Below are positions 35,657-43,448 of a DNA stretch of 64,000 bases, piece after piece; the first letter of the stretch is position 1, and every line of letters starts with the position of its first letter. The stretch is from positions 372,001 to 436,000 of the forward strand of contig NZ_AP028066.1 of NCBI RefSeq assembly GCF_030297135.1, in the 5' to 3' direction. The DNA comes from Pseudoalteromonas apostichopi. GTDB taxonomy: Bacteria; Pseudomonadota; Gammaproteobacteria; Enterobacterales; Alteromonadaceae. Below the pieces are notes generated by a model. That model ran no database searches. It worked only from the letters and a program-made list of their open reading frames with translations, and had not been told where the DNA came from. The translations under genes were made by a program, and so were the position numbers.

Positions 35657-38215
35657 ATGCCAATTATTAGAACAACTTTTTGCTTATTACTCCTAAGCTT
35701 AAGCTTTACGAGTAAAGCGCAGTACAACGAAGCTATGTGTATTTTGTTAAAACAGCAAATGCACGAGTATCGCTTTAATACCAGCAATAAGAACTACCGA
35801 TCTGCTGCCAGAAACTATGAAAAAAACTGTAAAAATCCCACCCCTGTAAATAACGCAGCTGGCTTTGAAAAACTAGAACAACAAACTAAAGAAATCGTTC
35901 CTGTTAATTCAGCGACAGCAGCCAACCCTAATGTACATTCTGGTGCAATTCTAGCTACGCCTGAAGAAGAGACTACACCAGCTGTTGAGCAACCTTCTGA
36001 AATCAACGAACAGCAAACTCAGCCAGAGCAATTAGCTGCAGAGCCCCAAGTTCAAGAGCCTGTATCACAGCAACAGCAAATAGAGCAAAGTTCAACACCT
36101 GCAGAGCAGACAGAAATGCCAGCAAAAGTTGATCGAATTACGATTTCTGATGCTCCTGAAGAACCTGTAGTAGAATCAACTACCAGCCCTGCAATTCAAG
36201 AGCAAGCTGTTGCAGTTAAACCCCAAAGTGCTGAAGCTGAAGCAGCACCTGCTGAAAAACCATCTGAACCTGAAACAAAAGTAGATTCGGCGCTAACACC
36301 TATTCCGGCACCAACTCCAGCTCCTATCCCAGAAAACAATGATAGCTCTTCAAGCTCATTATTTATGCCAAGCCTAATTGTGTTGTTGGTGCTACTTGTT
36401 GCAGGTTTAGTGATTGTGCGTATTCGTCAAAGCAAAAAAGCAGACGAAGACTCAGAGCTTGAACAAAGCTTGATGCAAGCTAAAGCATTAAAAGCCGCAG
36501 CAGAAGCGCAAGCTGCCGCTGAAAAAGAAGCTGAAGAGTTAAAAAATGCAACTGCCGCCGTGCTTAGTGAAGAACAAGATCACCAGCATGCGGACAGCAA
36601 TATAGTACCTGACAATGCTTTTTCGGCAATCGAAACACAAAACAGTGATGAACTATCTGAACTTATGCACTTTAGTGCTCAGCATGATACAGACGAGCAA
36701 GAATCTAAAACATCAGCAGAACCCGCTCCTGCAGATGATTTTGCTAATGCCCATCAATTTAAAGATCTTGAACTTGGCTACGACGAGAAAAACACGCATG
36801 ATTCTGAAGATGACTTTTTAGATGAACAACGCGAGCTAGAGCAAGAGCTTAAACTCGCAAACCTTTCTTCATCGTTCACCGGTAACGAAGAAGTAGATAG
36901 TCAATCTGATGACGTTCAGCAAGATGAACCGGCCTTAGGAGAGCAAAGCTTTACTACATCTTCTTTCGGTTTTGATGAATACTCAACTAAAGAGCCTATC
37001 GCAGAAGACGAACCACGAATCACTGAGACCCAGCCATTTGAAGAGCCAGAACTAGAGGCTCCTGAAATAACTGAACTTGAGAAACCAGAAATAGAAGAGC
37101 CTAGCTTTACTGCATCTTCATCGTTTGGTTTTGATGAATATTCAGCTAAAGAGCCTATCGCTGACGATGAGCCAGTTTTAGCTGAGATAGAAAAGCATGA
37201 AAAGCCTCAAATTAGTGAGCTTGATGAGCCTGCAATTGAAGAGCCTAGCTTTACTGCATCTTCATCGTTTGGTTTTGATGAATACTCAACTAAAGAGCCT
37301 ATCGCTGACGATGAGCCAGTTTTAGCTGAGATAGAAAAGCATGAAAAGCCTCAAATTAGTGAGCTTGATGAGCCTGCAATTGAAGAGCCTAGCTTTACTG
37401 CATCTTCATCGTTTGGGTTTGATGAATACTCAACTAAAGAGCCTATCGCTGACGATGAGCCAGTTTTAGCTGAGATAGAAGAGCTTGAAAAACCTGAAAT
37501 TGACGAACTTGAAAAGCCTGTAATTGAAGAGCCTAGCTTTACTGCATCTTCATCGTTTGGTTTTGATGAATACTCAACTAAAGAGCCTATCGCTGACGAT
37601 GAGCCAGTTTTAGCTAAGGTAGAAGAGCTTGAAAAACCTGAAATTGACGAACTTGAGAAACCAGAAATAGAAGAGCCTAGCTTTACTGCATCTTCATCGT
37701 TTGGTTTTGATGAATATTCAGCTAAAGAGCCTTCCGCTGATGATGAACCTGCAAAAGATGAGGTACCTGAGTATGACTTATCTTCATTAATGGATGATGA
37801 TTTATCTTTTACTGATCATTTCACTGAACAAGATCAAACAGTCACTGCACCAAATACAACAGCTGATCAAGACGATATTAGCGATGATGATTTAGCTAAA
37901 GCTTTACAAGCACTTGAGCAAGAGCTGCAGGATGAACCCGCTTCATTTAGTTTAGAAGAGCCGACACAGCCAATTGAAGAAACGGTTGATGTTTCTAAAG
38001 AGTTAAATGACGACGATGAGCTTAAAGAAGCTGATAAAGAGTTAGAGCAACAAGATGATAAGCCACATAACCCATTTGCCAACTTATCACTTGACCCTGC
38101 TTGGGATCCCAGTTCAGACGAGAAGCCTGTGATTGAAAGCAAATCCAAACAGCCAAAATCACAAGCCTTGATTGACGCAGAAGAGCGCGCCAAACAGTTT
38201 AAAACGGATGAGTGA
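35657..38215 (+). CDS. Bitopic membrane protein with a long acidic cytoplasmic region and 48-residue tandem repeats
   Basis: The protein has 852 residues: a signal peptide (MPIIRTTFCLLLLSLSF, ending near SKA), a small extracytoplasmic domain with two Cys about 31 residues apart (MCILLKQ..YEKNCKNP), a Gln/Glu/Pro-rich linker, one membrane helix (about 237-255, LFMPSLIVLLVLLVAG), a coiled coil (about 262-300), then a very acidic tail. In the tail a 48-residue unit (EPSFTASSSFGFDEYSTKEP and so on) occurs five times, plus a first variant copy of 52 residues. The plan recalls FimV (exported part, helix, acidic tail), but no LysM or FimV C-terminal domain is present. Two nearby genes (38615, 42488) share the signal-Cys-Cys-helix plan. 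Function unknown; possibly an envelope scaffold. Confidence 0.8.
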   Translation: MPIIRTTFCLLLLSLSFTSKAQYNEAMCILLKQQMHEYRFNTSNKNYRSAARNYEKNCKNPTPVNNAAGFEKLEQQTKEIVPVNSATAANPNVHSGAILATPEEETTPAVEQPSEINEQQTQPEQLAAEPQVQEPVSQQQQIEQSSTPAEQTEMPAKVDRITISDAPEEPVVESTTSPAIQEQAVAVKPQSAEAEAAPAEKPSEPETKVDSALTPIPAPTPAPIPENNDSSSSSLFMPSLIVLLVLLVAGLVIVRIRQSKKADEDSELEQSLMQAKALKAAAEAQAAAEKEAEELKNATAAVLSEEQDHQHADSNIVPDNAFSAIETQNSDELSELMHFSAQHDTDEQESKTSAEPAPADDFANAHQFKDLELGYDEKNTHDSEDDFLDEQRELEQELKLANLSSSFTGNEEVDSQSDDVQQDEPALGEQSFTTSSFGFDEYSTKEPIAEDEPRITETQPFEEPELEAPEITELEKPEIEEPSFTASSSFGFDEYSAKEPIADDEPVLAEIEKHEKPQISELDEPAIEEPSFTASSSFGFDEYSTKEPIADDEPVLAEIEKHEKPQISELDEPAIEEPSFTASSSFGFDEYSTKEPIADDEPVLAEIEELEKPEIDELEKPVIEEPSFTASSSFGFDEYSTKEPIADDEPVLAKVEELEKPEIDELEKPEIEEPSFTASSSFGFDEYSAKEPSADDEPAKDEVPEYDLSSLMDDDLSFTDHFTEQDQTVTAPNTTADQDDISDDDLAKALQALEQELQDEPASFSLEEPTQPIEETVDVSKELNDDDELKEADKELEQQDDKPHNPFANLSLDPAWDPSSDEKPVIESKSKQPKSQALIDAEERAKQFKTDE
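36941..37750 (+). repeat. In-frame tandem repeat, 144-bp unit, about five and a half copies
   Basis: The anchor GAGCCTAGCTTTACTGCATC starts at 37097, 37241, 37385, 37529 and 37673, each exactly 144 bp apart. A diverged copy begins at 36941, 156 bp before the first. The unit encodes 48 residues with conserved SFGFDEYS and ADDEP. Units are nearly identical, so copy number should change by slippage or recombination without breaking the frame. Confidence 0.95.
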
Positions 38216-38614
38216 TAAAGTTATGAGTTACAAGGGGAAAGTTACAAGTTTCGGGCTAAAGCCCGTAGGACTGGCTTTAGCCGGGAATTGTCTTAAGTTA
38301 CGAGGGAAAAGTAGCGAGAAACGAGATGCGAGTCTGTAGCAGCGATTTTACATCGCGTCCTAGCGCCTATGCTTCCCCCGTAGGCGTGAAACTTGTTTCG
38401 CGCGTCTGAATATAGAAAATTTGAAAAGGTTTACATGGATTATGTTTGATTCTATTCTGCACTAAAGTACCTCCTACAAGGCTTAAATCGCTGAGGAGAA
38501 CACCCGACCTAACCAACCCCACAGCTCGGCTGACACCTAACATCTAACGACTAAAAACAGTGTTTATCTTGCCTAGAACCTTTCCCCTTTACTCTTGCTA
38601 ACTTCCCATTTGAC
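38216..38614. repeat. Dispersed intergenic repeat, family 1, copy D
   Basis: This is the most complete copy in the window. It has AAGGGGAAAGTTACAAG, GGGCTAAAGCCCGTAGGACTG, GTAGCAGCGATTTTACATCG, TAGGCGTGAAACTTGTTTCG, then the 118-bp core at 38418-38536. It has the same orientation as copies A and B. It fills the gap between the tandem-repeat gene and the convergent gene at 38615; no coding sequence is seen in it. Confidence 0.88.
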
Positions 38615-39307
38615 TCACTTTACAATTGGACGTGGGCGCATTATCCAATGAAACACAAATATCAAACCAAAAAACACCAGTACAGCTAAAACACACAACA
38701 CAATAATGTTAGTTGGTAAAAACGAATCTGTACCATAACTGTAGCGCTTTAGCTCTTGCTCCATACTAATTTTTGCGCGCTCAGCTTTACTGGGTAATAC
38801 AAACTCATGAAAAGGGTCAGTAGGCTTTGCTTCTGTTCGGGCAAGTTGAGCATTTTTTTGCTGCCATAACATATCAAACTGCTGAAACTGAACTTGCTTA
38901 TTTTCAAAGCACGACTCTAGATTTTGCAGCTGTAGTGAGCGAGCAGCACAACGTGGCGGCATAACATAAAAGCGCTCCCATGCAGCTTGTTTGCTAATGT
39001 AGGCTTGCTCAGTTAATGGCTCTGCCAAAGTGTTTTCAAGCTCATTAATGTCAGGGTTATACAAAGACGATTTAAGCTCTGCTATTTGCTCTTCACTAAA
39101 GCATGTTTCAGATATTCGTGCCGACAAGCTTTGGATGCGTTGTTTATAAGCTTCAATTTTGTCGAGAAGATTGGTTTTGCGCAGGGCTATTTGTAACTCT
39201 ACACGTTCTGCTTGCATAGATTGGCAAGCTTCTGAAGGAGTTGATTGCTGCGCACAGACAAAACTAGGCAACAACAACGCTGTTGTCATTAAAATCCGTT
39301 TAATCAT
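38615..39307 (-). CDS. Exported bitopic membrane protein of unknown function (paralogue of 42488 gene)
   Basis: This 230-residue protein has a signal peptide (MIKRILMTTALLLPSFVCAQ), a helical extracytoplasmic domain with a Cys pair (SEACQSMQAER and SETCFSEEQ), then a conserved block AAWERFYVMPPRCAARSLQ..ESCFENKQ (about 115-150). One C-terminal membrane helix (about 200-222) precedes a short basic tail. The block matches the protein encoded at 42488-43246: both read AW-x2-FY-x2-P-x-RC, then C-x-ENK after 10-12 residues. The four Cys may form two disulfides in the periplasm. I do not recognise a named family. The gene is convergent with the tandem-repeat gene across a repeat. Confidence 0.78.
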   Translation of the reverse strand: MIKRILMTTALLLPSFVCAQQSTPSEACQSMQAERVELQIALRKTNLLDKIEAYKQRIQSLSARISETCFSEEQIAELKSSLYNPDINELENTLAEPLTEQAYISKQAAWERFYVMPPRCAARSLQLQNLESCFENKQVQFQQFDMLWQQKNAQLARTEAKPTDPFHEFVLPSKAERAKISMEQELKRYSYGTDSFLPTNIIVLCVLAVLVFFGLIFVFHWIMRPRPIVK

Positions 39308-39443
39308 TAATTTACGTCACTGTAAAAGTTAGGGGTACAGATTAGCAGTTTCTAATAAAACTGCAAGAAATCTGCGCTAAACCCACCTAAAAGACTGATA
39401 AATTACCAGTGCAAGCTTTTACATATCCCACGAGCAATACTTA

Positions 39444-40397
39444 TTAAAAGTCTTCAGATTGATTATTTCCACTATCAAACTGCTGATCATCCATAGCAAA
39501 CTGCTCAAGCAACCAAGCTTTAAACAGCCGTACTTTTTGCCATTTAAAATGATCGGGCGGCGCAGCAAGGTAATACTTAAATTGGCATTGATATTCAAAG
39601 TTTGGATAAATCTCTAGCTGACCAAGTTGAAGTTGAGTTTCGATTAAGCGCCGTCTTACCAATGCAATACCTTGCCCTGCTAACGTGGCTTGAATAACCA
39701 ATGCTGCATTATCGATTTCAAGTGCGGGGAGCGCATCTGGACTGACAGCTAGTTGCTGAGCCAAAGTTAACCAGCCTCTCTCTGCATCTGGGCACACATC
39801 TTTAATTAATTTTTGTGCCAGAACCTGTGGTTTTAGGGGCTTATGAACATCAATGGCACCAGGTTTATAAGCCAAAAATAGGCTGTCGTCACTGATAAGC
39901 TCACTATGCAAACCCGGGTAACTACCTTGCCCAAATCGAATACCTAAATCGACCTGCCCAGATGAAAAGTCAGCAAGTTGGTCACTAGGCTCTATACGCA
40001 CTTTGATATTGGGGTATTTGTTTTGAAAATCGCTAATACGACCAAGCAACCAGCCACTGGCGAAAGAAGGTAACACAGTTAAGTTTAACGTATTTGGGTG
40101 GCTATCTTGGCTAACAGCCTGCACGCCTGCCTGTAAATGACTAAACCCCTTAAGTACATGAGGTAATAGCTGTTCGCCTTGGCGAGTTAGTTCTACATAG
40201 CGGGTATGACGAGTAAATAAACTGCAATCAAGCTGTTGTTCTAACAGACGAATTTGTTGGCTAACCGCAGCTTGGCTAACAAATAATTGCTCTGCCGCAA
40301 GCTTAAAACTACCTAACTCTGCCGCGTGCTTAAAATACCAAAGGCTTTTTAATGGAGGTAACTGCATACGTTTTATGGTTAATAAAAACTTAAGCAT
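39444..40397 (-). CDS. LysR-family transcription regulator, GcvA-like
   Basis: This is a DNA-binding regulator of 317 residues. The N-terminal helix-turn-helix is MQLPPLKSLWYFKHAAELGS..AAEQLFVSQAAVSQQIRLLE (about 11-55), and LPPLKSL is typical of the GcvA/AmpR group. The effector-binding domain follows (about 100-300). An internal ATG at 40367 would remove ten residues and give the usual family N terminus; neither start has a strong ribosome site. It is divergent, by 82 bp, from a small exported protein gene (40480), which is its likely target by the common LysR layout. Its inducer is unknown. Confidence 0.9.
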   Translation of the reverse strand: MLKFLLTIKRMQLPPLKSLWYFKHAAELGSFKLAAEQLFVSQAAVSQQIRLLEQQLDCSLFTRHTRYVELTRQGEQLLPHVLKGFSHLQAGVQAVSQDSHPNTLNLTVLPSFASGWLLGRISDFQNKYPNIKVRIEPSDQLADFSSGQVDLGIRFGQGSYPGLHSELISDDSLFLAYKPGAIDVHKPLKPQVLAQKLIKDVCPDAERGWLTLAQQLAVSPDALPALEIDNAALVIQATLAGQGIALVRRRLIETQLQLGQLEIYPNFEYQCQFKYYLAAPPDHFKWQKVRLFKAWLLEQFAMDDQQFDSGNNQSEDF

Positions 40398-40479
40398 AGG
40401 TAATTTTTAATCGTTTGTCAGTAGTCATAACACAAGTAATACTCATACAGCCAACCGCAACAAGACAAGGACAACCACC

Positions 40480-40785
40480 ATGAAATACTTAATTATTTTA
40501 TTACTTTTGTGTGCCTCAAGCTTTAGTTATGCCAATCAACCGGTAATAACGCAGCTTGATACCGATGAAGGCTACCCTTATAAAAACTTAATTCAAAAAG
40601 TAGAACGAGTAGAAATTCGTTATGTAGAAAACACAAATTCGGTGACCTGCAAAGTCAATGTGCAAACTCTGCACAACCAATACATGGGCAAAGAGCATAC
40701 TGTCTCAGCCAAGCTGTTTGCAAAACGCCCAATGGCCGCTTGTTTAACCCGACAAAAAGCCAAGCAAATTCTCTATATGCTGTAA
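40480..40785 (+). CDS. Small exported protein of unknown function
   Basis: This 101-residue protein has a signal peptide (MKYLIILLLLCASSFSYA) and a mature domain of about 83 residues with two Cys (VTCKVNVQ and AACLTRQ), which could pair in the periplasm. Charged and aromatic residues alternate (VERVEIRYVENTN), suggesting a small beta-rich fold. No family was recognised. It is divergent from a GcvA-like LysR gene and probably controlled by it. A strong terminator follows 17 bp after its stop codon, so it is a one-gene unit. Confidence 0.75.
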   Translation: MKYLIILLLLCASSFSYANQPVITQLDTDEGYPYKNLIQKVERVEIRYVENTNSVTCKVNVQTLHNQYMGKEHTVSAKLFAKRPMAACLTRQKAKQILYML

Positions 40786-40801
40786 CCCTTTCAACCTTGT
40801 T

Positions 40802-40849
40802 AAACTAGGCTACGAATAGCAGTACTTCCCCAGTAGCCTAGTTTTTTTT
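40802..40849 (+). terminator. Terminator after the small exported protein gene
   Basis: Perfect 12-bp arms (AAACTAGGCTAC and GTAGCCTAGTTT) with a 19-nt loop are followed by eight Ts. Confidence 0.9.
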
Positions 40850-41010
40850 ACCTGTCGACGTGAAATATGTTTCGCGCACAACATTTTAAAAAGCCCAAAT
40901 CTATTATTCACAAAGAGAAGTGAACGAGAAGACAATGAGATACTAATTAAGCCAATTAGTTAATTACCTCTAAAGCGCAGCGCCTCTTATCCTCTTTGTG
41001 AATATTAAAT
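40850..41010. repeat. Fragments of both repeat families
   Basis: GTGAAATATGTTTCGCGC (about 40860) is a family 1 piece. TTCACAAAGAGAAGTGAACG (about 40908) and CCTCTTTGTGAATA (about 40991) are inverted pieces of the family 2 flank. No gene is seen. Confidence 0.6.
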
Positions 41011-41292
41011 CTAAAACTCCGCCACCACCTCTACCTCAACCGGCACCGCCAAAGCATTTTCATAAAACGCGAACACCGCTTTGGTATAGGGCTGAGCATA
41101 ATGCTCATCAAGGGCGGCTTGCGATTCAAACTGCTCAACTAAAAACAAACAACGCTGCTCTTTACTCGCATACAGCTCAAAACGATTACAACCTGGCTCT
41201 GAACGAGTGGCTGCTAAAATGCCCTGTAAACGCCCTTTACAGTCGTCAAATAATGCCGCCTTTGGGATAATTTTTGCCACGATATTAATCAT
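41011..41292 (-). CDS. Antibiotic biosynthesis monooxygenase (ABM, YgiN-like) protein
   Basis: This is a small ferredoxin-fold protein of 93 residues. The pattern MINIVAKIIPKAALFDDCKGRLQGILAATRSEPGCNRFELYA is typical of ABM/YgiN quinol monooxygenases, and the FLVEQFESQAALDEHYAQPYTKAV segment contains the conserved WxSxxAxxxHxxxPH-like region (His near 69). Such proteins oxidise quinols or small aromatic compounds without a cofactor. The gene start overlaps the stop codon of the DUF2798 gene (ATGA), so the two are translated together. The operon is divergent from a LysR gene, its probable regulator. Confidence 0.88.
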   Translation of the reverse strand: MINIVAKIIPKAALFDDCKGRLQGILAATRSEPGCNRFELYASKEQRCLFLVEQFESQAALDEHYAQPYTKAVFAFYENALAVPVEVEVVAEF

Positions 41293-41510
41293 ACTGACTC
41301 CTTACTATATAACTTTAAAACCAATGCCCGAATTGGCGGGGCAACCGTAAAAGCCACCACAAATGCAGCAGGCCACGCATTGACAAACGCCTTCATCCAA
41401 CTTAGAAAAAATGTATCGCTCAGCCCTAAGTTGACATAAGTGACCCATGCCGAAAGTAAAAACGACATTAAAAACGAAAATGCCGCAGTAAAAGTAAAAT
41501 GAATTTTCAT
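41289..41510 (-). CDS. DUF2798 small membrane protein
   Basis: This 73-residue inner-membrane protein has two helices (about 7-28 and 42-62, with FVNAWPAAFVVAFTVAPPIRALV between and after), matching the DUF2798 pattern. Its function is unknown. It is the first gene of a two-gene operon with the ABM monooxygenase, overlapping by 4 bases, and lies 81 bp from a divergent LysR gene. It has AGGAGGACAT before the ATG, a strong ribosome site. Confidence 0.85.
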   Translation of the reverse strand: MKIHFTFTAAFSFLMSFLLSAWVTYVNLGLSDTFFLSWMKAFVNAWPAAFVVAFTVAPPIRALVLKLYSKESV

Positions 41511-41591
41511 ATGTCCTCCTTGGCGTTACTATATTTATACAACGCAAGTGGCAACAGTCACGAAAATGCAAACTAAGATTGAGGGAGTCGT

Positions 41592-42446
41592 ATGCTGGAT
41601 GATCTGCATTTATTTATTGAAATAGCGCGCCGTAAAAGCATGAGCCAAACAGCAAAAGATTTAGGACTGAATCTATCGACCCTATCACGGCGCATTCAGG
41701 CTTTAGAAGAAAAGCTCGCCGAACCATTACTGCAACGCACAGCCCGAGGCATTGTGTTAACCGCCAAAGGCGAATCACTGTATAACGAGTTAGGCGAGCA
41801 AGTACTTGCTCTTAACAGCCAGCTTGAGCAATTAAATGACTCGCCCGCCGCAAAAGAGTTTTACCTGTTGTGCCCACAAAACATCATTGCAGGCCCACTG
41901 ATGGGTGCAGTTAATCAGTTTGCAATGGCAAACCCTGCGTTAAATCTCCACATTTACCCAAGTAATGCCAACAGCCAACTAAGCCAAAAACGTTTTGACT
42001 TAGCCATTCGCATTGGCGAACAACAAGACTCAAGCTATTTTCAAAAGCGCCTAGGTATGATCGCAATAAAGCTAATTACAAAGAAAGATGCCCCAACATC
42101 AAGGTTGATACTGCCCTATTCAGAGTCACAACTACCCAGCGGTTTACTTAACAAATTAAAAACCGAGTATGAACACATAAGCTTTTGTTTTGATATTACA
42201 ATCGCCAGAAAAATGGTTGAAGCAGGCTATGGCATTGGCTTGCTACCCATGAGTGAAATTTGCTGTATAGACGACACCAGCAACTTTAGTTATATCGACT
42301 CCCCCCATAATATTCCCGCAAGGCCAATTTACGCCCTCTGGCCACATTCACGCACACCATCAGCGAATGCCCAGTTGTTGATAGAACAACTCCAAACCAG
42401 TATTGCAGAGTTACCGAGTTTACAAGGAGAAATATTAGCGCTTTAG
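41592..42446 (+). CDS. LysR-family transcription regulator
   Basis: This is a 284-residue regulator. The helix-turn-helix is MLDDLHLFIEIARRKSMSQTAKDLGLNLSTLSRRIQALEE (about 1-40), followed by LLQRTARGIVLTAKGE and an effector domain. DLHLFIEIA..SMSQTA places it near the CrgA/AaeR group that often controls oxidoreductase genes. Divergent placement, 81 bp from the DUF2798-ABM operon, makes that operon its likely target. The start ATG has GAGGGAGTCGT upstream. Nothing odd was seen. The C terminus lies about 40 bp from the next convergent gene, with a small hairpin (GGGCTTTAGCCC, near 42466) between. Confidence 0.9.
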   Translation: MLDDLHLFIEIARRKSMSQTAKDLGLNLSTLSRRIQALEEKLAEPLLQRTARGIVLTAKGESLYNELGEQVLALNSQLEQLNDSPAAKEFYLLCPQNIIAGPLMGAVNQFAMANPALNLHIYPSNANSQLSQKRFDLAIRIGEQQDSSYFQKRLGMIAIKLITKKDAPTSRLILPYSESQLPSGLLNKLKTEYEHISFCFDITIARKMVEAGYGIGLLPMSEICCIDDTSNFSYIDSPHNIPARPIYALWPHSRTPSANAQLLIEQLQTSIAELPSLQGEILAL

Positions 42447-42487
42447 TTGCAAGGCATTGTAGGTCGGGCTTTAGCCCGTTTAATAAC

Positions 42488-43246
42488 TCAATCTTTAAAC
42501 CAACGATAAAGACCAAACACAAAAAACATGGCCGCAATGCCCGCCAAGGCTAATTGCCAAATTTTAAGGTCATTCAACTTTGTTAATTGCGGACCAACAC
42601 TCTCATTTAAAGGAGTTGAAGCTTGTTTAACGGGTGCTTCGATTATCGGATTCTTTATCACGGCTTGGCTTGTAGTTTTATTTGCATTAATTTCTGTAAT
42701 GGTCGGCTTTACAGTAATAACAATATCTTTATAGTCTGCTTTAGCTTTACCACTCCAGGCAGATTCAAATAGCGCCTTTTGCTCAGCTTTATTTTCGCTA
42801 CACCATACAAAATCAGCTTGCTTCATATCCTTCGCTCTACAACGATCAGGTAATTGATAAAATTGCCCCCAAGCATGGCGCTTTTTATCGTCATTATATG
42901 AGTTTGAATACACAGTAGAGTTATGTACTTTGGTGTTTAAAAGTGCGGTAGGATTCGAGCGATACGTATAATTACCGCCATTACCAGAGCTTCTTTTTGG
43001 GTGTTTACAGTGTCTCGCCAGCGACGTAAAAAGCTCATCTAAACGCTGATTCCAACGTTCACCTTGCCTTGCCGTGTAGCTACGATTCATTCTTTTACGA
43101 ATACCCTCGCGCTCAGCCTCAATACTATCGCAGCGACTTTTTGAATATTGCTCATCAGCAACTGTGTTGAAACTCGCAATCAAAGTAGCGAGTAATAAAA
43201 TCCATTTATTCATAACATTACATCTGTGTAATTTGGTAGGCCACAT
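42488..43246 (-). CDS. Exported bitopic membrane protein of unknown function (paralogue of 38615 gene)
   Basis: This protein has 252 residues as given; the in-frame ATG at 43213 (MNKWILLLATLIASFNTVA) gives a normal signal peptide, so the first 11 residues may be untranslated. The extracytoplasmic part has SRCDSIEAER and ARHCKHP (Cys pair), then HAWGQFYQLPDRCRAKDMKQ..WCSENK (about 135-165). A low-complexity linker leads to one C-terminal membrane helix (about 232-250, LALAGIAAMFFVFGLY). The AW-x2-FY-x2-P-x-RC...C-x-ENK block is shared with the gene at 38615, and the Cys pair with the N terminus of the 35657 gene. No family name was recognised. Confidence 0.78.
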   Translation of the reverse strand: MWPTKLHRCNVMNKWILLLATLIASFNTVADEQYSKSRCDSIEAEREGIRKRMNRSYTARQGERWNQRLDELFTSLARHCKHPKRSSGNGGNYTYRSNPTALLNTKVHNSTVYSNSYNDDKKRHAWGQFYQLPDRCRAKDMKQADFVWCSENKAEQKALFESAWSGKAKADYKDIVITVKPTITEINANKTTSQAVIKNPIIEAPVKQASTPLNESVGPQLTKLNDLKIWQLALAGIAAMFFVFGLYRWFKD

Positions 43247-43298
43247 TGTACCAAATTTAGGGTGTGGAAAAAGTGGCCTATTAACTATTTATTTAGTT

Positions 43299-43334
43299 AT
43301 GTCGCGTTGTTGCGGTAATCAAAGAGAAATAAAC
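43299..43334 (+). repeat. Left copy of a 36-37 bp direct repeat flanking the NERD gene
   Basis: It begins ATGTCGCGTTGTTGCGG and ends CAAAGAGAAATAAAC. It aligns with 44440-44476 with about 7 differences, one of them a 1-base gap. Together the copies bracket the NERD-domain gene. Confidence 0.6.
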
Positions 43335-43448
43335 ACAAAGCTATGAAATGCATTTAATTTCATTACCTAAAATCCATCATTAAGTTTAATATTTTAATTT
43401 TGCATTTCGGTGGTACCCTATACGAATACATGACAGAACGGACTTCTC

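Noticed and set aside
36941..37750. CRISPR-like regular spacing of a repeated sequence
   Set aside because: The 144-bp units are in frame and coding throughout; there are no unique spacers and no cas genes.
35657..38215. Reading the tandem-repeat protein as FimV
   Set aside because: It has the exported part, helix and acidic tail, but no LysM domain and no FimV C-terminal domain was found by eye.
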